A stretch of 64,000 bases of DNA from Paenibacillus rigui (GCF_002234615.1 NZ_NMQW01000020.1:1-64000); one strand, 5' to 3'. Counted from the first letter of the stretch, positions 17,642 to 26,372 are shown. Translations and numbers: made by a program. The notes: a model not told the origin generated them from the sequence alone.

Positions 17642-17806
17642 CTGGGGTGTCTCCTAAACGTGATGTGATATTCATAGTATTATACGTGGAACCGTTTTCT
17701 CCTTCTTTTCTTTTTAAAAATTTTGCGGCTGGATCTGCCCTAATGACGCGTGGATGAATAATGAAGGGATGCGTCGTTTTCTTGCCATGAAATCGTCCTT
17801 CCTTTG

Positions 17807-17815
17807 TGCTATACT
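17807..17815 (+). promoter_or_regulatory. Extended -10 promoter of folD-fchA
   Basis: TGCTATACT is an extended -10 element. No -35 hexamer at proper spacing is evident. It would start transcription near 17822, just upstream of the ZTP aptamer. Confidence 0.5.
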
Positions 17816-17834
17816 CTACATAACAAATGCACTT

Positions 17835-17939
17835 CATGTGTGACTGGCGTAACGTGGGACACCACGAGGGAGCACATGCATATTACCGCCGTACGCCTGG
17901 GCAAAGTATTTGGTCTTCTCATGACCGGATACTTTTTTT
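17835..17939 (+). promoter_or_regulatory. ZTP (pfl) riboswitch with terminator, upstream of folD
   Basis: The aptamer runs 17835-17903. P1 is CATGTG/CACATG. The first subdomain holds the conserved TGACTGGCG followed by AACGTGGG, ACACCACG and GGGAGC. After a linker comes the second conserved part, CCGCCGTACGCCTGGGCA. An intrinsic terminator follows (AAGTATTTGGTC with GACCGGATACTT, T tract to 17939). ZTP/ZMP binding is known to favour read-through, switching on one-carbon genes when 10-formyl-THF is short and AICAR intermediates accumulate. FolD-FchA downstream fits exactly. Confidence 0.95.
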
Positions 17940-17969
17940 GTTTTTATCATCTATCAGGAGGCGAAAAGT

Positions 17970-18839
17970 ATGGGAACATGGCTCAAGAGCCGCGAATTGG
18001 CGGATCACATCTCGGAAACGATTATTCGGCGTGTGAATGAATGGAAGCATCAGGGCGTTCAGCCGGCGATCGCCACCATCCTCGTACAAGGGGACCCGGC
18101 ATCGGAGTATTATGCGAAGGCCAAAGAAAAGCTGGCGCGTAAGCTTGGCGTCCAATACCATCTTATGGTGTTTCCCGCGGAAATTAGCGAGGAGCAGCTG
18201 ATGGAGATCGTTGAGGTGTTGAATAATGATAAGAACATTCACGGGATCATGCTGGAGCTGCCTATGCCTAAGCATATCAGCGTCAACAAGCTGTCGAACA
18301 CGATCTCTCCGGTAAAAGATGTGGACGGCATCTCGGCAGTGAACAAATTAGCTTGCCTGACTGGTGAGACAGGGCTGTATCCGGCTACGCCGCAATCCTG
18401 CGTCCGTATCCTGCAGCATTACGGTTATCCGCTCCAAGGGAAGCATGTCGTGCTCGTGGGCCGCGGAGAGACGGTGGGACGGCCTCTCATGCAGCTGCTG
18501 CTGCGGGAGAATGCGACAGTGACCGTATGTCATTCCCATACGACCGATTTGGCAGGGCATATCGCTAAAGCCGATATTCTGATTACGGCAGCAGGGCGTA
18601 AAGGGCTGATCTCTCCAGCGATGGTGCATCCGAGCCTGGTTGTCATTGATGCCGGCATCAATGAAACGGAGGATGGAATTACCGGTGACGTGGATCGGGA
18701 TGTATTCGAGGCCGTCGAGGCTGTCACGCCGGTACCGGGAGGCGTAGGTACGCTGACGACCGTCTTATTATTCGAAAATGTCTTGAAAGCGATGGAGCTG
18801 CAGCATATCACCGGAGGTGAGCCGCATGAGCATATTTGA
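17970..18839 (+). CDS. folD: Methylenetetrahydrofolate dehydrogenase / cyclohydrolase
   Basis: FolD makes NADP-linked interconversions of 5,10-methylene-, 5,10-methenyl- and 10-formyl-THF. The 289-residue product retains the catalytic Tyr...Lys (ASEYYAKAKEK), KDVDGISAVN, YPATPQSCVRIL and the Rossmann motif VLVGRGETVGRPL. The C-terminal signature is TPVPGGVGTLTTVLLFENV. Several signature positions differ from the commonest FolD wording, for example DVDGISAVN instead of DVDGFHPxN. The ATG follows AGGAGGCG and lies 30 bases after the riboswitch terminator. Its 3' end overlaps fchA by 14 bases, so the two are translationally coupled. Confidence 0.93.
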   Translation: MGTWLKSRELADHISETIIRRVNEWKHQGVQPAIATILVQGDPASEYYAKAKEKLARKLGVQYHLMVFPAEISEEQLMEIVEVLNNDKNIHGIMLELPMPKHISVNKLSNTISPVKDVDGISAVNKLACLTGETGLYPATPQSCVRILQHYGYPLQGKHVVLVGRGETVGRPLMQLLLRENATVTVCHSHTTDLAGHIAKADILITAAGRKGLISPAMVHPSLVVIDAGINETEDGITGDVDRDVFEAVEAVTPVPGGVGTLTTVLLFENVLKAMELQHITGGEPHEHI

Positions 18840-19452
18840 CAAGACGATTCGTTCCTTTCTGGATGAAGCGAGCTCGAAGGCTCCTACACCGGGGGGCGGC
18901 AGCGTAGCAGGCTTGTCCGCGGCCCTTGGCGCGTCGATGGGCTCAATGGTAGCGAATTTGTCGATTGGGGCCAAATATGAAGCCGTTCAGGAGCGGATGT
19001 CGGAGGCTGTGGCACAGATGCAGAAGGCCATCCGCGGCTTTGAGTCCATTGTGGAGCAGGATATGCTTGCGTTCGGGCAGTATATGGCAGCGTTAGGACT
19101 GCCTAAATCTTCGGGCGAAGAGAAAGCGGTGCGCTCCAATGCGATGCAAGCTGCGGCCAAGCGATCGGCGGAAGTTCCGATGAGCTTGATGCGCCAGTGT
19201 GTCGAGTGTATGCGAATGCTCGCCGGCATTACAGAGCGAGTGAATAAGAACGTCATCTCGGATCTGGCTATTGCCTTGATTATGCTGGAGGCTGCGGTCC
19301 AATCGGCATGGATTACCGTCGAAATGAATTTGCCCGGGCTGAAGGATGAAGCTTTGGCTGATTCTTTTAAAGAAACGGGTTCCGCCCTCGTGCTTCAGAG
19401 CCATCAGTTGAAAACGGACGGGCTGCAAGCGATCCGAAGTACGCTGGGCTAG
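18826..19452 (+). CDS. fchA: Cyclodeaminase/cyclohydrolase family protein (FchA-like)
   Basis: The 208-residue helical protein belongs to the FTCD C-terminal family (formimidoyl-THF cyclodeaminase, methenyl-THF cyclohydrolase). The glycine-rich N-terminal motif is SKAPTPGGGSVAGLSAALGASMGSMVANLSIG, the folate-binding element of the family. The ATG follows GGAGGTGAGCCGC within the end of folD. Pairing with folD suggests a dedicated methenyl-THF cyclohydrolase that supports FolD, induced together by ZTP. A histidine-degradation role is less likely because no hut genes are nearby. Confidence 0.9.
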   Translation: MSIFDKTIRSFLDEASSKAPTPGGGSVAGLSAALGASMGSMVANLSIGAKYEAVQERMSEAVAQMQKAIRGFESIVEQDMLAFGQYMAALGLPKSSGEEKAVRSNAMQAAAKRSAEVPMSLMRQCVECMRMLAGITERVNKNVISDLAIALIMLEAAVQSAWITVEMNLPGLKDEALADSFKETGSALVLQSHQLKTDGLQAIRSTLG

Positions 19453-19535
19453 GGAGAGTAGCTGCTGATGAAATATAATTATCAGCATTAATTATTAATT
19501 ACATTAATTATAATAAAGCGACCCAGGGAAACAAG

Positions 19536-19701
19536 GGCCACTAAGAACTGGCGGAGATGACGGAATCGTTCTGTAGAAGCGTAAGCGTTCGCCTTTGTCC
19601 CCGGATTTTGACTGCTATACGCGGGTTGAAATTGAAACAATCCGGGGACAACAGCGACTGGAAGAATGATCTGTCCATGCAGCTGTAACTTTTAAGTGGC
19701 C
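19536..19701. repeat. Dispersed long-hairpin repeat, copy 1
   Basis: About 166 bp, sharing most of its sequence with copies at 26459 and 34151. Outer arms are GGCCACT...AGTGGCC. The middle arms are ACGGAATCGTTCT and AGAATGATCTGTC, and the inner arms TGTCCCCGGATT and AATCCGGGGACA. The whole element can fold into one long interrupted hairpin. It fills the gap between the 3' ends of fchA (+) and uspA (-), and may act as a bidirectional terminator. No coding capacity is credible. Confidence 0.85.
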
Positions 19702-19764
19702 TCTAAAGAACATTGCATGGAGGTTCTTGGCCTGGGTGTTTTTTTGCCGATGCCGTTTTCACAC

Positions 19765-20190
19765 CTATTTAATGATCAAGACCGGGATGTCGGCATGCTG
19801 TACGATATTGTGGCTCACGCTTCCTAGAAATAACTCCTTCGTTTCTGATTGGCCTTTGCTTCCAACGATGATCAAATCGGCACTGATTTCACGGGCGTAA
19901 TTCAGAATGGTTGAAGCAGGGTTGCCGATCAGTAAAGTTGCTCTGGCATTCGGGATAGCCGACAATTCGATATTCAGCTTGTCCACCAAGGCTTGGGTTC
20001 GGTTCAAATATTCCTTCTCGTAATCCTCTGACGGCGTGAAGATGAGCTCGCCGAACATGGCTGCGCGATTGTGGAGGGAATGGACGACTTCCAGTCGCGA
20101 GGAGCAGTTTTGTGCAATGCCAATCGCTTTGCTTAGAGCTTTCTTGGATAAATCCGAGCCGTCATATGCCACTATAATTGTTGAGAACAT
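19765..20190 (-). CDS. Universal stress protein, UspA family
   Basis: The 141-residue single-domain protein begins MFSTIIVAYDGSDLSKKALSKAIGIA. It ends with the ATP-binding loop GSKGQSETKELFLGSVSHNIVQHADIPVLIIK, the G-2x-G-9x-G-S pattern of nucleotide-binding Usp proteins. It is cytosolic. The ligand-dependent role is unknown, but such proteins commonly respond to stress or stationary phase. AAAGGATG precedes the ATG, and a good SigA promoter lies 40-70 bases upstream. Confidence 0.92.
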   Translation of the reverse strand: MFSTIIVAYDGSDLSKKALSKAIGIAQNCSSRLEVVHSLHNRAAMFGELIFTPSEDYEKEYLNRTQALVDKLNIELSAIPNARATLLIGNPASTILNYAREISADLIIVGSKGQSETKELFLGSVSHNIVQHADIPVLIIK

Positions 20191-20231
20191 GAAGTAACCA
20201 TCCTTTCGGGTTCAAATGACCTTCTTTCATT

Positions 20232-20259
20232 ATTATACTAATATTTAGCAATTAAACAA
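20232..20259 (-). promoter_or_regulatory. SigA-type promoter of the universal stress protein gene
   Basis: On the reverse strand TTGTTT and TATAAT are separated by 16 bases, with transcription starting about 30-35 bases before the ATG. Confidence 0.65.
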
Positions 20260-20350
20260 AAACGGTCGTTATACCTTATTCTTTGTCCCCCTCAGAAATT
20301 AACCGCTTTTACGTCAGGCCTCTGGCACAAAGCCCACACCCCATCCATAT

Positions 20351-20426
20351 ACTGTAGGCGGGAAGGAAAGTCTGCAAACTTTTACTTACGCCTGTAGTCA
20401 GGTTTTTGCAGATGCAAAGACGTAAG
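20351..20426 (+). promoter_or_regulatory. Structured leader with pseudoknot topology upstream of the WG-repeat gene
   Basis: Two 5' segments, TCTGCAAA (20371) and CTTACG (20385), are followed in the same order by their complements TTTGCAGA (20405) and CGTAAG (20421). The two helices therefore interleave as in an H-type pseudoknot. A small hairpin CCTG-TAGT-CAGG lies between. An alternative stem pairs ACT.AGGCG (20351) with CGCCT.AGT (20389). The last segment, CGTAAG, abuts the GGGGG Shine-Dalgarno sequence. No known riboswitch class was recognised. Confidence 0.4.
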
Positions 20427-20437
20427 GGGGTTATGGA

Positions 20438-22927
20438 ATGATAACAAACCAAACACAGCTCTCAGATATGGTAAAAGCCTACTTGCCGCAAGGCGCTGAG
20501 CTTGTGATCATCGACAAGCCTGCTCCTCATCCGGCCGTTATTGCAGTTGATCTAAACGGGCAGGGCACCTGGATTGTGGCGGCGGTGTACAAATCAGTAG
20601 ATGGAAAGCTGCATTTTCGTGTAATGCAAAGAAAAGGGGCTGAGTGGGTCACGGTGTATGACGAAATCGGACCCGGTTACGAGGTGAGTTTGCTGACTGC
20701 CGCACCCGTGCTTAATGCAGCTCAGAAAAATCTGGTAGTTGGTTGGCGGGTCGGAGCTATCTGGTCAAGGCTGTCCGTTTATGAATGGACACAAGCGGGC
20801 ATAAGAGATGCTGCGCCGGACAACATGCTGTACAGTTATTTGGAAATCGAGGATATGCCCGGCACTGCGGGAAAAGATGGGCAGGTGGAGCTAGCCCTCT
20901 GGATACATGATACGGGAGAAGCGTTCCGGGTGGAGGTGGTTCGGTGGCAGAACGGCACTTTCGCCCCTGCATCAGACGTCTACCGATATTATTTTCCAAA
21001 AGTCGTCCGGTACTATGAGCGTTTAACCCGCCTGCACCCGGACTATACTTTTTACTGGTATTACCTCGCAGATGCACAGCTGAAATCGGGCATGCCCACT
21101 GAAGCATTAAACTCGATCCAGCAAGCGATCCGATTAGAGAAGCCGTATCCTTCGAAGGAGACGCTGCTCGCGCTTCAGAAGCAGATCGAGGAAGAGCTCC
21201 ATCAGCCTCGTTGGCGAAGGAGACCGGACCTGTTCCCCGCCTCGGTCAAAACGTCAAATGACGTGAAGTGGGGATTTATTAACAGCCGCGGCCAAATGGT
21301 GCTTCCGCCTCAGTATGAATATGCATACGGCTTTCAGGACAACGGCATGGCTGTCGTACAGGTACATGGGCGATACGGATTGATCGATGCCAAAGGGAAC
21401 TTCGTCGTGCAGCCCATTTACGATTCTATTAGCTCGTTCTCGGAAGGCCGGGCTGTTGTAATAGATAGTCAAGGATTTAAGCTGATGGATGAATCGGGAC
21501 GCATCGTTACGCGCAAGCCTTATGCGTATATCTCGACACTGACCAATGGCAGAGCGATGTTCTATGTTATGCCGGAGGGAGGAACCAGTCTGTACGGGTA
21601 TTTGGACAATCAAGGGAATGAGGTTATTCCGCCGCAATATCTGGAGGCGACCGACTTCAAGCAAAACAAAGCTGTCGTGAAAGTGAAGGATGGGGAATAT
21701 GGCTTAATTGGTCTGAACGGCCGTCGTCTGGCCACCTATCCTTTGGCTTATGTTGGACCGCTTGGGGACGGGTTGCTTTCATTCCAAAAGGAAACGAACG
21801 GGAAGTACGGCTACATTGATGAGAGCGGCAAGGTTGTGATTGCACCGGTTTACACGGTCGCCTTGCCATTTCAGGAAGGAAGGGCAGTCGTCAATATTGC
21901 GGAAGATTACAAATCCCGTTACGGACTGATTAATCGGACAGGGGGCTATGTGGTCCAACCGGGCTATAATGAGATTCGCCAGCTAGGCGAGCATCGCGTG
22001 GCTTTGGGGAAAGCCATTGATCCCGAGCAGCCTTTTATCGGTTCTATGATGGCTATCGCTGATGACAACGGGAAAATTTTGACTGAATTCCGGTTTCAAG
22101 AGGTGGAGGACTATCACAAGGGGTTAGCGTCGGTAAGCGACCGGAAGCAAACGTATTTTATCGATCGGAGCGGCAGGGGGGCTCAAGGGTATCCGAGGGT
22201 CAACGGCAGCGGTACCCTTACCTTGGTCGAACCTATCATTCAGGCGAATGTCGATTTGCGCTTATCTTATCTGGATCGGAACGGACGGGTCATTTGGAGG
22301 CAAAATACAGTTATCCCGCTGGCGCCGCCCTATAAAGTGAAGGAAGAGAAATATAAACCGAACAAAGACTATTTGGTCTATTATCCGCAGGTGGAAGGGA
22401 TGGCTAACCCGGGCGCCCAACAGGAAGTCAACAGAAAGCTGATGGTCATGTCGCAGGTGAAGCCGATTCCTGAGAATGAGCAGCTAAGCTATTCCTACAC
22501 AGGGGATTTCCAGGTCACCTTCTTCAAAAAGGACCTGCTCGTGCTGGAGCTCAGCGGCTACAATTTCCCGTTCGGCGCTGCGCACGGTATGCCAACGAAG
22601 CATTATGCGCACATTAACCTTATAACTGGAGAAATGTATACGCTGGGCGATTTGTTCAAGACCGGAAGCAACTATGTTGCTGTGCTGAGCGAAATCGTCG
22701 GTAGACAAATCAAGGAGGATCCGCAGTATTCCTATGTATTCCCAGACACGTATAAAGGCATTCGCGCCGATCAGCCTTTTTATGTGACCGAGAACGCGCT
22801 GCATCTGTATTTCGAGCCCTACGAGATCGCTCCTTATGTGGCCGGCTTCCCGACCTTCACCATACCATTCCGTGAAATCATGAATATTATTGCGGTCGAT
22901 AAGAGCTTTTGGAGGTCATTTCACTAA
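20438..22927 (+). CDS. WG-repeat protein with DUF3298-like C-terminus
   Basis: The 829-residue protein has three parts. The N-terminal part (1-180) is a beta-rich segment of unknown type. Residues about 185-250 look like a TPR-type helical pair (LHPDYTFYWYYLADAQLKSGMPTEALNSIQQAIRL). Then come at least seven WG-type repeats (about 262-590), each with KWGFINSRGQMVLPPQYEYA-like sequence. The C-terminal 200 residues resemble DUF3298 (GYNFPFGAAHGMPTKHYAHINLITGEMYTLGDLFK). No signal peptide or membrane segment is visible, odd for DUF3298 proteins, which are usually extracytoplasmic. Function unknown. AAGGGGG precedes the ATG, next to the leader structure. Confidence 0.85.
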   Translation: MITNQTQLSDMVKAYLPQGAELVIIDKPAPHPAVIAVDLNGQGTWIVAAVYKSVDGKLHFRVMQRKGAEWVTVYDEIGPGYEVSLLTAAPVLNAAQKNLVVGWRVGAIWSRLSVYEWTQAGIRDAAPDNMLYSYLEIEDMPGTAGKDGQVELALWIHDTGEAFRVEVVRWQNGTFAPASDVYRYYFPKVVRYYERLTRLHPDYTFYWYYLADAQLKSGMPTEALNSIQQAIRLEKPYPSKETLLALQKQIEEELHQPRWRRRPDLFPASVKTSNDVKWGFINSRGQMVLPPQYEYAYGFQDNGMAVVQVHGRYGLIDAKGNFVVQPIYDSISSFSEGRAVVIDSQGFKLMDESGRIVTRKPYAYISTLTNGRAMFYVMPEGGTSLYGYLDNQGNEVIPPQYLEATDFKQNKAVVKVKDGEYGLIGLNGRRLATYPLAYVGPLGDGLLSFQKETNGKYGYIDESGKVVIAPVYTVALPFQEGRAVVNIAEDYKSRYGLINRTGGYVVQPGYNEIRQLGEHRVALGKAIDPEQPFIGSMMAIADDNGKILTEFRFQEVEDYHKGLASVSDRKQTYFIDRSGRGAQGYPRVNGSGTLTLVEPIIQANVDLRLSYLDRNGRVIWRQNTVIPLAPPYKVKEEKYKPNKDYLVYYPQVEGMANPGAQQEVNRKLMVMSQVKPIPENEQLSYSYTGDFQVTFFKKDLLVLELSGYNFPFGAAHGMPTKHYAHINLITGEMYTLGDLFKTGSNYVAVLSEIVGRQIKEDPQYSYVFPDTYKGIRADQPFYVTENALHLYFEPYEIAPYVAGFPTFTIPFREIMNIIAVDKSFWRSFH

Positions 22928-23051
22928 CTTTTCTTGAAAATTCTCACGGGTTTCTTTGAATTTCTCATGAGTTCGCGAATCGACCTTCTCATGCTCATCG
23001 CCTTCAAGTAAGATGTGTTTGATTGCAATAAGAATGGAGAGGGGGATTCGT

Positions 23052-23339
23052 GTGACTGACCAATTCGAAATGTTTGATGACCCGTACAAGATGCTCATTC
23101 TTCTCGCAACATTGGTAGCCGAGCACAACAATGAGGAGCTGGATTACAATCAAGTCCCGGCCTTCGAGAACGAAACGTTCCTGTTAAAGCACGAGCTGTT
23201 CGTGTATAAGAAGGAGAACGTAGAAATTAGCTGGTACCGTTTTTTGGGGAGAGACATCAGCTGCACTAAAGACTTGACCCGCAAGGAATACAATAAAATG
23301 TTCGTGGATTGTATGGCCTCGCTCTATGGTGTGAACTGA
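23052..23339 (+). CDS. Small hypothetical protein, 95 aa
   Basis: GTG start 6 bases after GGAGAGGGGG. The product, MTDQFEMFDDPYKMLILLATLVAEHNNEELDYNQ and onwards, is acidic and soluble and ends FVDCMASLYGVN. It contains two Cys residues and several aromatic residues, consistent with a compact fold. It is followed by a clean terminator. I do not recognise the family. A frame-open TTG 39 bases upstream has no ribosome binding site. Confidence 0.65.
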   Translation: MTDQFEMFDDPYKMLILLATLVAEHNNEELDYNQVPAFENETFLLKHELFVYKKENVEISWYRFLGRDISCTKDLTRKEYNKMFVDCMASLYGVN

Positions 23340-23373
23340 GTACAGTTGGGATTGGACGGATGATGCGTGATAG

Positions 23374-23412
23374 AAACCGCTATGAGATATTCCCTCTTAT
23401 AGCGGTTTTTCT
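23374..23412 (+). terminator. Intrinsic terminator
   Basis: AAACCGCTAT pairs with TATAGCGGTT, followed by TTTTC and more T. It ends the small gene's transcript before the ABC importer promoter. Confidence 0.9.
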
Positions 23413-23453
23413 TTTTTTCAAAATGTAATCAATTGGTAAAAAAATCTCAGTCA

Positions 23454-23482
23454 TTGACGTACCCGTCCAAGCGTAATAAGAT
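23454..23482 (+). promoter_or_regulatory. SigA promoter of the TrpX-type ABC operon
   Basis: TTGACG and TAAGAT with a 17-base spacer. The start site would be about 40 bases upstream of the first ATG. No T-box or other leader structure fits in that space. Confidence 0.7.
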
Positions 23483-23529
23483 AGCATTAGCGCGTTAAAG
23501 CTTTTCAATTATACTGGGAGGTCTATCGA

Positions 23530-24582
23530 ATGAAATCTGCAAAACTATTATCCTTGCTGGTTGCCGTTCCTTTGGTACTTATGGCAGGGTGTGGGTCCAA
23601 AGACACAGGAACAGCGAAAAATAGCGAAAATGCTGGAAATGTACCCGCTTCCAAAGTTGTCAAGATCGGCATTACGCAAATCGTTGAGCACCCATCCTTG
23701 AATGCTACAAGGGAAGGATTTATTGCAGCCTTGAAGGATGCGGGCTATGAGGACAAAAAAAATGTGCAGATCGATTATCAGAATGCACAGGGCGATTCGA
23801 CAAATAATTTGACCATTGCTCAAAAATTTGCTGCCGATAAAAAAGATCTGGTGCTTGCCATTGCAACGCCGTCGGCGCAGGCAGTAGCTCAAAATGTGAA
23901 GGATACGCCGGTCGTCTTCGCGGCGATTACAGATCCGGTAGGAGCGAAGCTAGTTAAATCGCTGGATAAGCCGGGCGCCAACATTACCGGTGCGGCAGAT
24001 ACGCATCCTGAGGCTGCGGCAAAGCTGACTGATTTTATCGCATCGGAGTTCCCGAAAGTGAAAACGGTTGGAATTATCGCCAACGAAGGCGAGCCGAATG
24101 CAGCGGTTATGCTTAAGAATGCGGAGACTTTGCTGGCCAAGCACAATATTAAGGTGGTCAAAGCGGCCGTTGCCAACAGCTCCGAGGTGAAGCAAGCGGC
24201 GGAATCTCTTGTTGGCCGTGTGGATGCTTTCTACATCACCTTGGACAACACCGTTGTTAGCGCGGTGGAAAGCATTATTAAAGTGGCGAACGACAAAAAG
24301 ATCCCATTCTTCTCGAGTGATCGGGATACGGTAGAGAAGGGCGCGGTTGCGACTTACGGGTTCAAATATTATGACCATGGTTACCAAGCCGGTAAAATGG
24401 CCGTGGAAATTTTGAAAAACGGTGCCAAGCCTGCCGATATGAAGGTCAGCTTCCCGGACAAACTGGATCTGATTATTAACCAGGATGCAGCGAAAGCGCA
24501 AGGCGTTGAAATTACCGATTCCATGAAAAGCAAAATGCAGGACAAAAACAACTTGTTGACCGGTACTACCACGAAGAAATAA
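23530..24582 (+). CDS. ABC transporter substrate-binding lipoprotein, TrpX/YckB-like (PF04392)
   Basis: The 350-residue protein has a lipoprotein signal peptide with lipobox LMAGC (Cys21). The two-lobed periplasmic-type domain begins VVKIGITQIVEHPSLNATREGFIAALKDAGY, typical of PF04392 proteins. Members of this family include TrpX, which binds tryptophan in streptococci; other substrates such as branched-chain or aromatic compounds are possible. It heads a three-gene operon with permease and ATPase. GGGAGG lies just before the ATG. Confidence 0.92.
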   Translation: MKSAKLLSLLVAVPLVLMAGCGSKDTGTAKNSENAGNVPASKVVKIGITQIVEHPSLNATREGFIAALKDAGYEDKKNVQIDYQNAQGDSTNNLTIAQKFAADKKDLVLAIATPSAQAVAQNVKDTPVVFAAITDPVGAKLVKSLDKPGANITGAADTHPEAAAKLTDFIASEFPKVKTVGIIANEGEPNAAVMLKNAETLLAKHNIKVVKAAVANSSEVKQAAESLVGRVDAFYITLDNTVVSAVESIIKVANDKKIPFFSSDRDTVEKGAVATYGFKYYDHGYQAGKMAVEILKNGAKPADMKVSFPDKLDLIINQDAAKAQGVEITDSMKSKMQDKNNLLTGTTTKK

Positions 24583-24651
24583 TAGAGCTTGACGGAGTGA
24601 CCTTCGCGCATGCGGGGTCGCTCTTCATTCTTTTATGGAGGCTGTACAATT

Positions 24652-25569
24652 ATGGGTGATGCAGTACTAGGCTCATTGGAGCTTGGATTATTTTATGCCA
24701 TTATGGCGCTCGGCGTTTATATCACGTTCCGGATTCTGGATTTTCCGGATTTGACGGTCGATGGCAGCTTTACAACCGGAGGCGCCATAGCGGCGGTCAT
24801 GATTGCGCACGGTACTTCACCGCTGTTGGCAACGGTATGCGCATTTATCGGAGGCTTGGTTGCAGGGGCCTGTACCGGGCTGCTGCATACGAAAGCGAAA
24901 ATTAATTCGCTTCTGGCCGGTATCTTAATGATGATTGCTCTGTATTCGATCAATCTTCGCATTATGGGTAAAGCGAATATTCCGCTGTTGGGTGTGGATA
25001 CGCTCATTACGAATATTTCCGTGCTGGGGGTGATGCCTTTTGTCGTCATTGCGATTAAAGTGGCGATGGATTGGTTTTTTCATACGGATCTAGGCCTGGC
25101 GCTCCGTGCTACCGGAGATAATAAACGGATGATCCGCAGCTTCGGCGTCAATACGGATAACACCATCATTGTAGGCGTAAGCTTGTCTAACGGGATGGTG
25201 GCGCTCTCGGGCGCGCTGATCGCGCAATATTCCGCTTTTGCAGAGATTACGATGGGGGTAGGGATGATTGTGATCGGCCTGGCTTCCGTCATTATCGGTG
25301 AGGCCATTTTCGGTGCCCGCACTGTCATTCGTGCAACGCTGGCGGTCGTGCTTGGAGCCATCGTATATCGGCTTGTCGTTGCTCTTGCACTTCGCATCGG
25401 TCTGGAGGCAACGGACATGAAGCTGATGACGGCACTCATTGTTATCGTAGCCTTGTCGCTGCCGATGGTACGAAGCCGGCTGAAGCAAAAGGCAGTCATT
25501 CGCAAAAGAACGAGCCAGCTGAAGGAATTGAATGGTCTGGCGGAAACGAAGGGAGGCGGCAAACGATAA
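24652..25569 (+). CDS. ABC transporter permease, TrpY-like
   Basis: The 305-residue product has about eight membrane segments and belongs to the LivH-like permease group. The early segment GVYITFRILDFPDLTVDGSFTTGGAIAAVM is characteristic. The coupling-helix region is LALRATGDNKRMIRSFGVNTDNTIIVGVSLSNGMVALSGAL. Only one permease gene is present, so a homodimer is expected, as in TrpXYZ systems. The ATG follows TGGAGG by 11 bases. Its stop codon overlaps the next start (TAATG). Confidence 0.9.
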   Translation: MGDAVLGSLELGLFYAIMALGVYITFRILDFPDLTVDGSFTTGGAIAAVMIAHGTSPLLATVCAFIGGLVAGACTGLLHTKAKINSLLAGILMMIALYSINLRIMGKANIPLLGVDTLITNISVLGVMPFVVIAIKVAMDWFFHTDLGLALRATGDNKRMIRSFGVNTDNTIIVGVSLSNGMVALSGALIAQYSAFAEITMGVGMIVIGLASVIIGEAIFGARTVIRATLAVVLGAIVYRLVVALALRIGLEATDMKLMTALIVIVALSLPMVRSRLKQKAVIRKRTSQLKELNGLAETKGGGKR

Positions 25570-26363
25570 TGCTGGAAATGAAGCAAATATCGAAGCTATT
25601 TAACCCTGGTACGCCGGATGAGAAGGTGGCCTTGGCCGGAATCCAGCTTCACCTGAAGGAAGGGGATTTCGTTACGGTCATCGGGAGTAACGGGGCGGGG
25701 AAATCGACGCTCATGAACATTATTTCCGGTGTGATGACACCGGACAGCGGCTCGGTCCGCATCGCCGGTACGCCCGTTGAAACGATTGCCGAGCATAAGC
25801 GCAGCCAATGGATCGGCCGGGTGTTCCAGGACCCGATGGCCGGCACGGCACCGACGATGACGATTCAAGAAAATATGTCGATTGCCTATAACCGCAACAA
25901 ACGCCGCGGGTTAAGCTTCGGCGTAACGGCCAAAAAGCGCGCAATGTTCGCTCAAGAGCTGAGCCGGCTCGGGCTTGGTCTGGAGCATCGCATGAATGCG
26001 AAGGTCGGTTTACTGTCGGGAGGCGAACGGCAAGCGTTGAGTTTGCTGATGGCGACGTTCACGGAGCCGCGCATTTTGCTTCTGGACGAGCATACCGCGG
26101 CGCTCGATCCGGCTCGTGCGGATCTCATTACGGGACTGACCGAGCAAATCGTGAAGGACATGAGGCTTACTACGCTGATGGTTACGCATAACATGGAGCA
26201 GGCGATCCGCCTCGGGAACCGATTGATCATGATGGATAAGGGCCGTATCATTCTGGATGTACCGGAGTCGGAGAAGCAGGGCTTGACGGTAGAGCGCCTG
26301 CTGCAGCAATTTGAACGGATCCGCGGCGAGAAATTGGCGGACGACCGCGTAGTGTTAGGATAG
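25569..26363 (+). CDS. ABC transporter ATPase, TrpZ-like
   Basis: The 264-residue nucleotide-binding protein has Walker A GSNGAGKST, Q-loop RVFQDPM, and signature LLSGGERQALSLLMA. Walker B is ILLLDEHTAALDPA, with the H-loop in VTHNMEQA. Histidine instead of proline in DEHTAALD is shared with this transporter subgroup. It overlaps the permease stop codon by one base, so it is translationally coupled. It completes the importer begun at 23530. Confidence 0.93.
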   Translation: MLEMKQISKLFNPGTPDEKVALAGIQLHLKEGDFVTVIGSNGAGKSTLMNIISGVMTPDSGSVRIAGTPVETIAEHKRSQWIGRVFQDPMAGTAPTMTIQENMSIAYNRNKRRGLSFGVTAKKRAMFAQELSRLGLGLEHRMNAKVGLLSGGERQALSLLMATFTEPRILLLDEHTAALDPARADLITGLTEQIVKDMRLTTLMVTHNMEQAIRLGNRLIMMDKGRIILDVPESEKQGLTVERLLQQFERIRGEKLADDRVVLG

Positions 26364-26372
26364 GGAGTAATC

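Noticed and set aside
17838-17903. THF riboswitch instead of ZTP class upstream of folD
   Set aside because: The conserved TGACTGGCG, GGGAGC and CGCCTGGGCA elements are those of the pfl/ZTP class; THF-riboswitch consensus elements are absent.
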